Below, piece after piece: positions 1-5,715 of a stretch of DNA of 7,769 nucleotides (positions within the stretch are counted from its first letter, which is position 1; every line of letters begins with the position of its first letter). A program made the position numbers and the translations under genes. Under the pieces are notes generated by a model that saw nothing but the letters and a program-made list of their open reading frames with translations, did not search any database and was not told where the DNA came from. The stretch is from Caenibius sp964466155 (GTDB lineage Bacteria > Pseudomonadota > Alphaproteobacteria > Sphingomonadales > Sphingomonadaceae), in the NCBI GenBank assembly GCA_964466155.1, contig CAYXMY010000121.1, positions 1 to 7,769 of the forward strand, given 5' to 3'.

Positions 1-120
1 GCAGCTGTTGACCACCACCACATTGCTTTCCCGCCCCAGCAGAGCGCGAATGGCTTCGCTTTCGGAAAGATTGAGCCTGCAGCCGAGCGAAATCACTTCG
101 GCCTGCCGGGCGGCAGTCAT
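1..120 (-). CDS. mtaB: tRNA-t6A37 methylthiotransferase MtaB, N-terminal fragment
   Basis: Only the first 40 codons are present; the gene runs off the left edge. MtaB is a radical-SAM iron-sulfur enzyme that adds a methylthio group to N6-threonylcarbamoyladenosine at position 37 of ANN-decoding tRNAs. The visible part matches the start of the UPF0004 domain. It has the Gly-Cys-Arg-Leu-Asn motif with Cys14, a Ser-Glu-Ser-Glu stretch at 19-22, a hydrophobic strand of four valines (34-37), then Asn-Ser-Cys with Cys40. Cys14 and Cys40 are the first two of three cysteines expected to bind the auxiliary cluster. The Arg-Leu-Asn form of the first motif favours MtaB over MiaB. The start codon overlaps the dapF stop as ATGA, and an AGGGG run about 10 bases upstream, inside dapF, may serve as ribosome binding site. 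The radical-SAM and TRAM domains lie outside the window, so the subfamily call is not certain. Confidence 0.82.
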   Translation of the reverse strand, partial: MTAARQAEVISLGCRLNLSESEAIRALLGRESNVVVVNSC

Positions 121-953
121 GCGCGATTGGCCCCTGCGTAGTAATCCCACGCGAAATCGCCGCGGAAGGATTCGGTGGCCGGGCCGGTCATGACGATAGA
201 TCCGTCCTCGATCCAGTCGATCGTCAAAGGGCCGCCGGGCAGGGTAACTTCGACGCTGTGGCCCACCAATCCGCGCCGCATGGCGGCAATCGCACTGGCG
301 CATGCGCCAGTGCCGCAGGCAAGCGTGAGGCCCGCGCCGCGTTCCCACACGCGCAGGCGCATGGCAGCCGGCCCGGTGATGGTGGCGACATTGACGTTCA
401 CCCGTTCGGGAAACAGGGGATCGTTTTCAATCGTCGGGCCGAGCCGGTCGAGTTCCACGGAATTCGTATCGGGCACGAAGAACACCACATGGGGATTGCC
501 GACATTCACGGCGACGGGGCTTTCCAGTTCTTCCCAACCCACCGGCATGGATAAGGTGTCCATCGCATAGGCCAGCGGCACTTCGTCCCAGCCGAAACGC
601 GGCGTGCCCATATTGACGGATATTCCGGCATCCGTGGGCTGCGCATCGATCACGCCGCCGCCGGTTTCGATAGTGCACGGCTTGCCTTGCAGCAGGGCCA
701 CGGCGCGGCTGGCGTTGCCGCAAGCGCCCACTTCGCTGCCATCGGGATTGAATATCCGCATCCTGAGATCGGCGATGGTGCTGGGCTCGATCAGGACCAG
801 TTGATCGCAGCCGATCCCGGTCCGCCGGTCGGCCAGGGCGGTGGCCACGCGCGCATCGACAGGCGGAATGGCGTTCTGGCGGCTGTCGAGCACGACGAAG
901 TCGTTACCGAGGCCGTGCATCTTGATGAAAGGAACGCGCATAGCGCTGCGCAT
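117..953 (-). CDS. dapF: Diaminopimelate epimerase
   Basis: This cytoplasmic, PLP-independent enzyme converts LL- to meso-diaminopimelate for lysine and peptidoglycan synthesis. The 278 residues match the usual family length. Visible hallmarks are the N-terminal Lys-Met-His-Gly-Leu-Gly-Asn-Asp-Phe motif (11-19), catalytic Cys78 in Ala-Cys-Gly-Asn, the Gly-Asn-Pro-His motif (152-155) and the second catalytic Cys213 in Ala-Cys-Gly-Thr-Gly-Ala. Together Cys78 and Cys213 form the two-base thiol pair of the family. One oddity is Ala81-Ser82 after Asn80, where most family members have Gly followed by Ala or Thr. Two starts are possible: Met1 (given here) or Met5 at 941, which begins closer to the conserved core. 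Neither has a good Shine-Dalgarno sequence, and an inverted repeat covers both. The gene lies 68 bases downstream of the dioxygenase gene and overlaps mtaB by four bases. Confidence 0.95.
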   Translation of the reverse strand: MRSAMRVPFIKMHGLGNDFVVLDSRQNAIPPVDARVATALADRRTGIGCDQLVLIEPSTIADLRMRIFNPDGSEVGACGNASRAVALLQGKPCTIETGGGVIDAQPTDAGISVNMGTPRFGWDEVPLAYAMDTLSMPVGWEELESPVAVNVGNPHVVFFVPDTNSVELDRLGPTIENDPLFPERVNVNVATITGPAAMRLRVWERGAGLTLACGTGACASAIAAMRRGLVGHSVEVTLPGGPLTIDWIEDGSIVMTGPATESFRGDFAWDYYAGANRA

Positions 954-960
954 CTATGCG
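937..960 (-). promoter_or_regulatory. Inverted repeat over the dapF start codon
   Basis: A perfect 7-base inverted repeat, CGCATAG (937-943) and CTATGCG (954-960), encloses a 10-base loop. In the dapF transcript the Met1 AUG would be the first three loop bases, while the alternative Met5 AUG falls inside the 3' arm. The structure could therefore present the first start and mask the second. The repeat is seen directly; any regulatory role is inferred, and a 7-bp stem can arise by chance. Confidence 0.3.
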
Positions 961-1021
961 TTGGCGGGCGTTACGTCCAGTGGCGGCGATGCAAGAATGC
1001 GTGGGTCGGCGGTATCTCGCC

Positions 1022-1960
1022 TCATTCTCTGAGCCCGATTTCCGCAAGGCGCTGTTGCAGGAAAGCGTCTGCGGCGATCGATTGCGGATACCGATCCGGA
1101 TTTCCATCGGCGATGCATTGGGGCAGCGTGGCGATTGCAAAGTCGCTGCGCGGGTGGAGGAAGAACGGCATCGAATAGCGGCTGCGCAATGCCGCCGGGC
1201 CTGCTGGGTTGCGCACGCGGTGGATGGTGGAAGGCAGCACATGGTTGGTCAGCCGTTCCAGCATGTCCCCCACATTGACGACCAGCGCTCCCTCCGGCGG
1301 CGCAACAGGCAGCCACTGCCCGTTACGGTCCAGCAGTTCGAGGCCGGATTCTTCCGCACCCAGCAGTAAGGTGATGAGATTGATATCGCCATGCGCCGCC
1401 GCGCGAACGGCGCCCTGCGTATCGCCTGCAACCGGCGGATAATGCAGCAGGCGCAGCACGGAGTTGCCGGTGGCAACGACATCGTCGAACCAATCGGGCA
1501 CGAGACCGAGATGAACCGCGATCCGGGCGAGGATCGTGCGGCCGATACGGTCCATCTCGGCGAACAAGGCCCGGAAGCAGGAGGCAAACCCTTCCGGCAG
1601 GTCGGGCCATACATTGGCAGGCATGGATGCGCTGAGCAGGGGATGGCCTGCCGGAAGATCGCGCCCGATGTGCCAGAATTCCTTGAGATCGCCGGCGGTT
1701 TCACCTTTGGCGGTTTCCCGTCCGAAGGGCGTATAGCCACGCGCCCCGGCATTACCGGGAATATGATACCGCAATTTCGTTTCTTCGGGCAGAGCGAAGA
1801 ACGCGCGGGTCAGTTCCCAGCTTTGCGCGACGATATCGGGATCGAGCTCGTGATCGCACACCATGGCAAATCCGAAACGTTCGAAACTTTCCCCGATTTG
1901 GGACGCGAAAACCTGCGTATCGTCGGCAAGCGAGAGAATGGGGAGAGTTTCGAGCGTCAT
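1022..1960 (-). CDS. Isopenicillin-N-synthase-like 2-oxoglutarate/Fe(II) dioxygenase
   Basis: This 312-residue protein belongs to the isopenicillin N synthase / plant-type 2OG-Fe(II) oxygenase family (COG3491-like). An N-terminal non-haem dioxygenase region covers about 5-125. The C-terminal double-stranded beta-helix holds the iron ligands His190 and Asp192 (His-Gly-Asp) and His247. It is followed by Arg261-x-Ser263, the usual anchor for the 2-oxoglutarate carboxylate, so 2OG is the likely co-substrate. The Gly-Phe-Ala-Met-Val segment near 30-34 and the Gly-Tyr-Thr-Pro-Phe-Gly segment at 75-80 are typical. Nothing nearby suggests beta-lactam synthesis, and the substrate cannot be read from the sequence. 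It is divergent from the EVE-domain gene, with a 60-base gap, and lies upstream of dapF on the same strand. No clear Shine-Dalgarno precedes the ATG, which is chosen because it gives a full-length family N-terminus. Confidence 0.88.
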   Translation of the reverse strand: MTLETLPILSLADDTQVFASQIGESFERFGFAMVCDHELDPDIVAQSWELTRAFFALPEETKLRYHIPGNAGARGYTPFGRETAKGETAGDLKEFWHIGRDLPAGHPLLSASMPANVWPDLPEGFASCFRALFAEMDRIGRTILARIAVHLGLVPDWFDDVVATGNSVLRLLHYPPVAGDTQGAVRAAAHGDINLITLLLGAEESGLELLDRNGQWLPVAPPEGALVVNVGDMLERLTNHVLPSTIHRVRNPAGPAALRSRYSMPFFLHPRSDFAIATLPQCIADGNPDRYPQSIAADAFLQQRLAEIGLRE

Positions 1961-2009
1961 GTGGAGATATCGGTTGTTTGTGGGTATGGCGCGCCTCTAA
2001 CCCGAAATC

Positions 2010-2013
2010 GGAG
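2010..2013 (+). promoter_or_regulatory. Ribosome binding site of the EVE-domain gene
   Basis: GGAG lies 7 bases before the ATG at 2021. It decides the start: the open frame continues far upstream, but that extension is antisense to the dioxygenase gene and has no family similarity. Confidence 0.55.
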
Positions 2014-2020
2014 CACGTGC

Positions 2021-2434
2021 ATGAGCAAAAGCTATTGGCTGATGAAATCCGAACCCGATGCCTATAGCTGGGACGATCTCGTCGCAGAAGGGGAAGGGAC
2101 CTGGGATGGCGTGCGCAACCATCGCGCGGCGAACAATCTGCGCGCGATGAAAGTGGGCGATCAGGCCTTCTTCTATCATTCCAATATCGGCAAGGAGATC
2201 GTCGGGATTGCCGAAATCAGCGTAGCTGGCCTTATCGATCCGACCGACGCCGAAGGCAAGTGGGCGGCTGTGAAAGTGAAGCCCGTGCGCAAGCTTGCCC
2301 ATCCGGTTACATTGAAGGCGATCAAGGAGAATCCGGAACTGGCCGATATCGAGCTGGTGCGCCTGTCACGCCTGTCGGTGGCAGAAATCAAACCGGACGA
2401 ATGGCGCAAGATTCTGGCGATGGCGGGTGAGTAA
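2021..2434 (+). CDS. EVE-domain protein (Thy28/YTH-PUA superfamily)
   Basis: This 137-residue protein consists of a single EVE domain, a PUA-like fold related to eukaryotic thymocyte nuclear protein 1. Family hallmarks are the opening Tyr-Trp-Leu-Met-Lys-Ser-Glu-Pro (5-12), Trp28-Asp-Gly-Val-Arg-Asn, the Ala-x-Asn-x-Leu-Arg-x-Met stretch (36-43), Phe-Tyr-His-Ser (51-54) and the closing Arg-Leu-Ser-Arg-Leu-Ser-Val segment near 104-110. EVE domains are thought to read modified bases in DNA or RNA; the ligand of stand-alone bacterial members is not established. The aromatic pocket residues appear present. The protein has no fused nuclease or helicase, so it does not resemble the restriction-linked EVE architectures. 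The gene is monocistronic as far as can be seen and is divergent from the dioxygenase. Start 2021 is supported by GGAG and by homology. Confidence 0.92.
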   Translation: MSKSYWLMKSEPDAYSWDDLVAEGEGTWDGVRNHRAANNLRAMKVGDQAFFYHSNIGKEIVGIAEISVAGLIDPTDAEGKWAAVKVKPVRKLAHPVTLKAIKENPELADIELVRLSRLSVAEIKPDEWRKILAMAGE

Positions 2435-2555
2435 AATCGCATAAATCCGCGCTTGGTGCCGGTCCCGCCAGCGGTACTGTTCCAAACTGCTACATCGCCC
2501 GAAAGGGGCGATCCGCCCCCTATCTAAAGGTTATCGAAAAGTTAAGATCGGATGC
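2435..2555. other. Intergenic region with leader-like hairpins
   Basis: This 121-base gap separates the EVE gene from the small ORF. It holds the overlapping inverted repeats at 2495-2519 and an A/T-richer stretch (2521-2547) just before the small ORF. I see no T-tract terminator for the EVE gene, no tRNA-like structure and no convincing -35/-10 pair. Confidence 0.5.
2495..2519 (+). promoter_or_regulatory. Two mutually exclusive short hairpins
   Basis: TCGCCC (2495-2500) can pair with GGGCGA (2506-2511) around a GAAAG loop. GGGGCG (2505-2510) can instead pair with CGCCCC (2514-2519) around a 3-base loop. The middle arm is shared, so the two 6-bp, G+C-rich stems compete. No run of T follows, so a standard intrinsic terminator is unlikely. 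The hairpins lie 37-61 bases upstream of the small ORF. A leader or attenuator role is inference only. Confidence 0.35.
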
Positions 2556-2750
2556 ATGAAGAGCATCCCGGTCACTTCGCGCAATCCGCAGCCTGTTACC
2601 TGGCAGGCTTTGCTCGATCCTTACAGGGAGCTTGCGGCTGGCATCGCGGATCGGTTGCCGCTGCGGCTGGGCCTCAGCGCGGAGGATGTCAGAGATATCC
2701 TTGCCGTTTATTGCAGTGCGTTCGTTGCCACTTTGATCTTCGTGGCCTGA
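2556..2750 (+). CDS. Small hypothetical protein with hydrophobic C-terminal end
   Basis: I do not recognise this 64-residue protein. Residues 1-47 are mixed polar, with an amphipathic-looking stretch at 20-40 (Leu-Asp-Pro-Tyr-Arg onward). Residues 48-64 are almost entirely hydrophobic and run to the very C-terminus, as in a short membrane-associated or tail-anchored peptide. Third codon positions are about two-thirds G or C and the amino acid composition is protein-like. The overlapping frame starting at 2552 is instead rich in Cys, Arg and Gly, as expected of a shadow frame. The Shine-Dalgarno is weak (CGGA shortly before the ATG). The stop lies 9 bases from the stop of the convergent transporter gene, a tight fit that favours a real gene end. 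It could still be a spurious frame. Confidence 0.5.
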   Translation: MKSIPVTSRNPQPVTWQALLDPYRELAAGIADRLPLRLGLSAEDVRDILAVYCSAFVATLIFVA

Positions 2751-2759
2751 TCGGCCGCG

Positions 2760-4085
2760 CTATCGCTCGGCTATGTCGGGGCAGGCGCTGGCAATTTCAG
2801 CCTTGTAGAGCCGATGACCCAGCCACGCGGAAAACAGACACATCGCCGCGCTTAACAGCAGTTGATCGGTAATCGGCATACCGATGGCGCTGAGCGAGAT
2901 GGCGAGTACAGACCCGCCCACCATCGCACCCGAGTTGACGATATTGTTCGCGGCAATCGTTCGCGCGGCCTGCGACGGATCGACGCGCGTGGTGAGAAAC
3001 GCATAAAGCGGCACGACGAACATCCCGCCCGAAATCGCGATACCCAGCAGCGTCAGCAACAGGGGGGCAGCGAGCGGTTCGCTCACGAAATCGCCCACAT
3101 CGAGCAGGGCGCCGCCCGTATCGACATTCCATGCCTGGCAGACGAAGTGAAAGGCCACGACGAACAGTGCCATCACCACAACCGAAGCAGGCGCATAGCG
3201 TGCCGAGACATTGCCCCTGAGCAAAGCGTTGATCGACATCGATCCGATCGCGACGCCGACCGAAAAGATGACGAGGAACAGGCTGGCGACTTCCTTGCTT
3301 GCCATCAGCACGTTCTTGGCAAGCGGCGGAAACTGGATGAACAGCACGGCGCCGATGGTCCAGAAGAAGCTGATCGCCAGAATGGCGTAATAGACGCAGC
3401 GTTCGTGCATCGTATTGCGAACCAATGCGACCGACGCGCGCAGCACATGATGGTCGAGCGGTTGAGGCTCGATCATTGGCGGGGCAGAGGGGACGGAGCG
3501 GCTGGTAAAATAGCCGATTACAGCGGTGACGACGACTGTGATTGCCGCTACCTGGACCGGAATCCAGCCCGCGAGGATCGTGCCTGCCAGAACTGCCATG
3601 TAGGTTCCGGCCTCGACCATGCCGGTGCCTGCCAGAACTTCTTCCTTTTTCAGGTGTTGCGGCAGGATCGCATATTTGATCGGGCCGAAGAACGTGGAAT
3701 GTACGCCCATGGCGAATAGCGCCAGCAGCATTAGCGGGATCGCCAGGGCACTGACCATGATCCCCTTCCAGGCGAGCACCAGGCCAGTCGCCCCGCAGGC
3801 CATGATCGGGATTTCGCATGCCTTGATAATGCGAATGATGCGGGCCTTGTCGCGCATGTCGGCCAATTGGCCCGAAAGGGCGGACAGGACGAAGAAGGGG
3901 AGGATGAACACTCCGGAGGCTATGGCGCTGAACTTCGCTTCTTCCGCTTCGGAATTATAGACGCTGTACACCACGAACAGCACCATGGCGTTCTTGTACA
4001 GATTGTCGTTAAAAGCGTTGAGAAGCTGGGTAACGAATAGCGGCACGAAGCGCCGCCGGCGCAGAAGATGCGTCGATGTTGTCAT
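2760..4085 (-). CDS. MFS transporter, LplT-like (putative lysophospholipid transporter)
   Basis: This is an inner-membrane major facilitator superfamily protein of 441 residues with about 12 hydrophobic segments. The N-terminal segment, with Phe-Val-x-Gln then Asn-Ala-Phe-Asn-Asp-Asn (23-28) and Lys31-Asn-Ala, is characteristic of LplT and of the transporter half of LplT-acyltransferase-ligase fusions. The loop Gly-Gln-Leu-Ala-Asp-Met-Arg-Asp-Lys (72-80) is MFS motif A. Phe-Phe-Gly-Pro-Ile-Lys-Tyr-Ala (122-129) is another LplT-type motif. E. coli LplT flips lysophospholipids inward for re-acylation by Aas. Here no acyltransferase or acyl-ACP ligase domain is fused or adjacent, so the substrate is inferred from the family only. 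The gene is divergent from pgsA and convergent with the small ORF. The ATG at 4083-4085 lacks a strong Shine-Dalgarno but gives the expected N-terminus just before the first membrane segment. Confidence 0.85.
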   Translation of the reverse strand: MTTSTHLLRRRRFVPLFVTQLLNAFNDNLYKNAMVLFVVYSVYNSEAEEAKFSAIASGVFILPFFVLSALSGQLADMRDKARIIRIIKACEIPIMACGATGLVLAWKGIMVSALAIPLMLLALFAMGVHSTFFGPIKYAILPQHLKKEEVLAGTGMVEAGTYMAVLAGTILAGWIPVQVAAITVVVTAVIGYFTSRSVPSAPPMIEPQPLDHHVLRASVALVRNTMHERCVYYAILAISFFWTIGAVLFIQFPPLAKNVLMASKEVASLFLVIFSVGVAIGSMSINALLRGNVSARYAPASVVVMALFVVAFHFVCQAWNVDTGGALLDVGDFVSEPLAAPLLLTLLGIAISGGMFVVPLYAFLTTRVDPSQAARTIAANNIVNSGAMVGGSVLAISLSAIGMPITDQLLLSAAMCLFSAWLGHRLYKAEIASACPDIAER

Positions 4086-4197
4086 GAATGCTTGCCAGAT
4101 ACCTCTCGCTCGTGTGAAAGCCTAGCGACATAACCGGGATGAACAAGGGGTTTCGGGCGCTTTTGCACGAAAGTATGAGTTAGAGAACCGCGGATCG
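4086..4197. other. Divergent intergenic region, transporter / pgsA
   Basis: This 112-base region must carry the promoters for both flanking genes unless they are read from further away. I found a TATGAG sequence (4174-4179) that could be a -10 element for pgsA, but no matching -35 element, and nothing convincing on the other strand. No inverted repeat stood out. Confidence 0.4.
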
Positions 4198-4791
4198 ATG
4201 CTGACTCTACCGAATATTCTTACGCTTTCGCGAATTCTCGCTGTGCCGCTGCTCGCATTTCTCCTGTGGTGGCCGGGCTGGCAGGTCGGTTATGGCTTGG
4301 CCTTCGCGCTTTACTGTTTGATGGCGATTACCGACTATTTCGATGGCCTTCTCGCGCGGTCCAGCGGGACGGTATCGAAATTGGGCATCTTTCTCGATCC
4401 GATTGCCGACAAGATCATGGTGGCGGCGGTTGTTCTTGTGCTGACTGCGCAAGGCATCCTGCGCGGCCCTTATGTGGGCGACATGCACGTGATTGCCGGG
4501 CTCATTATCCTGATCCGCGAAATCGCGGTGTCGGGCCTGCGGGAGTTCCTCGGCGGTCTGCAGGTGTCCGTGCCGGTCAGCAAGCTCGCCAAGTGGAAGA
4601 CGACTTTCCAGCTCATGGCGCTGGGGGCGCTCATTCTGGGGGGGGCTTTGCCGCACTGGAATATGGCCGTGGGCGGCATCGTCGCCAATGTTCCCCATAC
4701 CGTGGGTTTGACGACCCTCTGGGCCGCGGCGATCCTGACTTTGATTACCGGCTGGGATTATCTGCGCATCGGCCTCAAGCACATGGATTGA
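4198..4791 (+). CDS. pgsA: CDP-diacylglycerol--glycerol-3-phosphate 3-phosphatidyltransferase
   Basis: This integral membrane enzyme transfers phosphatidyl from CDP-diacylglycerol to glycerol-3-phosphate, the committed step to phosphatidylglycerol and cardiolipin. The 197 residues are typical in length. The CDP-alcohol phosphotransferase signature is complete: Asp46, Asp49-Gly50, Ala53-Arg54, Gly63, Asp67 and Asp71, the aspartates that bind the metal ions. The N-terminus (Leu-Pro-Asn-Ile-Leu-Thr-x-x-Arg) is the classic PgsA start, which fixes the ATG even though the Shine-Dalgarno is weak (GGA three bases upstream). About six hydrophobic segments follow. The PgsA call over phosphatidylserine or phosphatidylcholine synthase rests on this N-terminus and on overall length. 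It faces oxyR convergently with 27 bases between stops, and I see no clear hairpin terminator there. Confidence 0.93.
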   Translation: MLTLPNILTLSRILAVPLLAFLLWWPGWQVGYGLAFALYCLMAITDYFDGLLARSSGTVSKLGIFLDPIADKIMVAAVVLVLTAQGILRGPYVGDMHVIAGLIILIREIAVSGLREFLGGLQVSVPVSKLAKWKTTFQLMALGALILGGALPHWNMAVGGIVANVPHTVGLTTLWAAAILTLITGWDYLRIGLKHMD

Positions 4792-4818
4792 CGCATTCGG
4801 TTGCCGCCTGATCCGGGC

Positions 4819-5715
4819 TTATTGTGTTTTCAATTCCTCGGCCAACAGGCGGAATTCCTCGCCGCGCGGTGAATTCTTGCGCCAGACAAGCGCGATTTCG
4901 CGGCTGGCATTTCGGGATTTGAGCGGCCTTGCCACCGCTTCGGTGCCGTTCAGGATTCCGGCGTCGAGCGCCATTTCCGGTATGATCGTCAGCCCCAGGC
5001 CATTGTCGACCATCTGCACCAGCGTGTGCAGGCTGGTGCCGATCATCGTCGCGCTGGCGCGCAGTTCGGGCCGGTTGCAGGCGGCGAGGGCATGTTCCTT
5101 GAGACAATGCCCGTCTTCCAGAAGGAGCAGCCGCCCTTCGTCGATCATCGAAGGCGGCACTTCCGCCGGTGGATCGCGCGGATCGCCCTTGGGAAACGCG
5201 ACATAGAGCGGATCGTCGCAGATTTTCGCGCTTTCCACTTCGCCCGTGGCAAAAGGCAGGGCGAGCAGCACGCAATCGGCCCGGCCATGGTGCAGCGATT
5301 CGATGGCATCCGCGCTGGTTTCCTCACGCAGGAACAGCTTCAGCTTGGGTTTGTCCTTGCGCAGGCGCGGCAGGATGTGGGGAAGCAGGAACGGCGCGAT
5401 GGTAGGGATCACGCTCATCCGTAATTCCCCCGCAAGCGGCTGACCGGCAGACTGCACCAGTTCCGAAAGCTCTTCGGCTTCGCGCAACAGGCGATGGGCC
5501 TTCTCGACCACCGCGTTGCCCAGCGGGGTGAAGCGCACCACCCGGCGGCTGCGTTCGACAAGGGTAACGCCCAGCAGCGATTCGAGTTCGCGCAGGCCAG
5601 CGGAAAGGGTCGATTGGGATACGAAACAACTGTCTGCCGCGCGGCCGAAATGGCCATGCTCATGCAAGGCAACGAGATATTGCAGCTGCTTGAGCGTCGG
5701 CAGATAGGTACTCAT
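4819..5715 (-). CDS. oxyR: Hydrogen-peroxide-sensing LysR-type regulator OxyR
   Basis: This is a LysR-type transcriptional regulator of 298 residues. The winged helix-turn-helix occupies about 6-65, with recognition segment Gly-Arg-Ala-Ala-Asp then Val-Ser-Gln-Ser-Thr-Leu-Ser (33-38). An effector domain follows from about 92. Residues 199-213 carry the OxyR redox signature Leu-Glu-Asp-Gly-His-Cys with Cys204 and Cys213, nine residues apart, the same spacing as Cys199/Cys208 of E. coli OxyR. Peroxide is expected to oxidise this pair to a disulfide and switch target genes such as catalase and peroxiredoxin genes, none of which are in this window. The start codon overlaps the rnd stop as ATGA, so OxyR is probably translated by coupling from an rnd-oxyR transcript. 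An internal promoter within rnd cannot be excluded. Confidence 0.93.
   Translation of the reverse strand: MSTYLPTLKQLQYLVALHEHGHFGRAADSCFVSQSTLSAGLRELESLLGVTLVERSRRVVRFTPLGNAVVEKAHRLLREAEELSELVQSAGQPLAGELRMSVIPTIAPFLLPHILPRLRKDKPKLKLFLREETSADAIESLHHGRADCVLLALPFATGEVESAKICDDPLYVAFPKGDPRDPPAEVPPSMIDEGRLLLLEDGHCLKEHALAACNRPELRASATMIGTSLHTLVQMVDNGLGLTIIPEMALDAGILNGTEAVARPLKSRNASREIALVWRKNSPRGEEFRLLAEELKTQ

Noticed and set aside
1022..1960. A beta-lactam biosynthesis gene
   Set aside because: The family name comes from isopenicillin N synthase, but no ACV synthetase or other pathway gene is nearby, and the Arg-x-Ser 2OG anchor indicates a 2-oxoglutarate-dependent enzyme.
1391..2020. Upstream in-frame extension of the EVE-domain gene by about 210 codons
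   Set aside because: The extension is antisense to the well-supported dioxygenase gene and shows no family similarity. The ATG at 2021 has a GGAG site and matches the family N-terminus.
2531..2539. TTATCGAAA as a possible DnaA box
   Set aside because: It differs from the consensus at the conserved CACA end, stands alone, and has no other origin features around it.
2743..2756. GGCC...GGCC inverted repeat between the small ORF and the transporter gene as a bidirectional terminator
   Set aside because: The stem is only 4 bp with no T-tract on either side.
2552..2872. 106-residue frame overlapping the small ORF and the transporter 3' end
   Set aside because: It is rich in Cys, Arg and Gly, runs over 100 bases into the antisense of the transporter gene, and looks like a shadow frame. 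The 2556 frame is more protein-like.
2862..3719. 285-residue plus-strand open frame inside the transporter gene
   Set aside because: Its His/Asp/Arg/Gln-rich composition is typical of the antisense of a membrane-protein gene, and the opposite strand has a clear MFS protein.
2797..3819. 340-residue minus-strand frame within the transporter gene
   Set aside because: It is an out-of-frame reading of the same strand, rich in Arg and Gly, with no membrane segments or recognisable motif.
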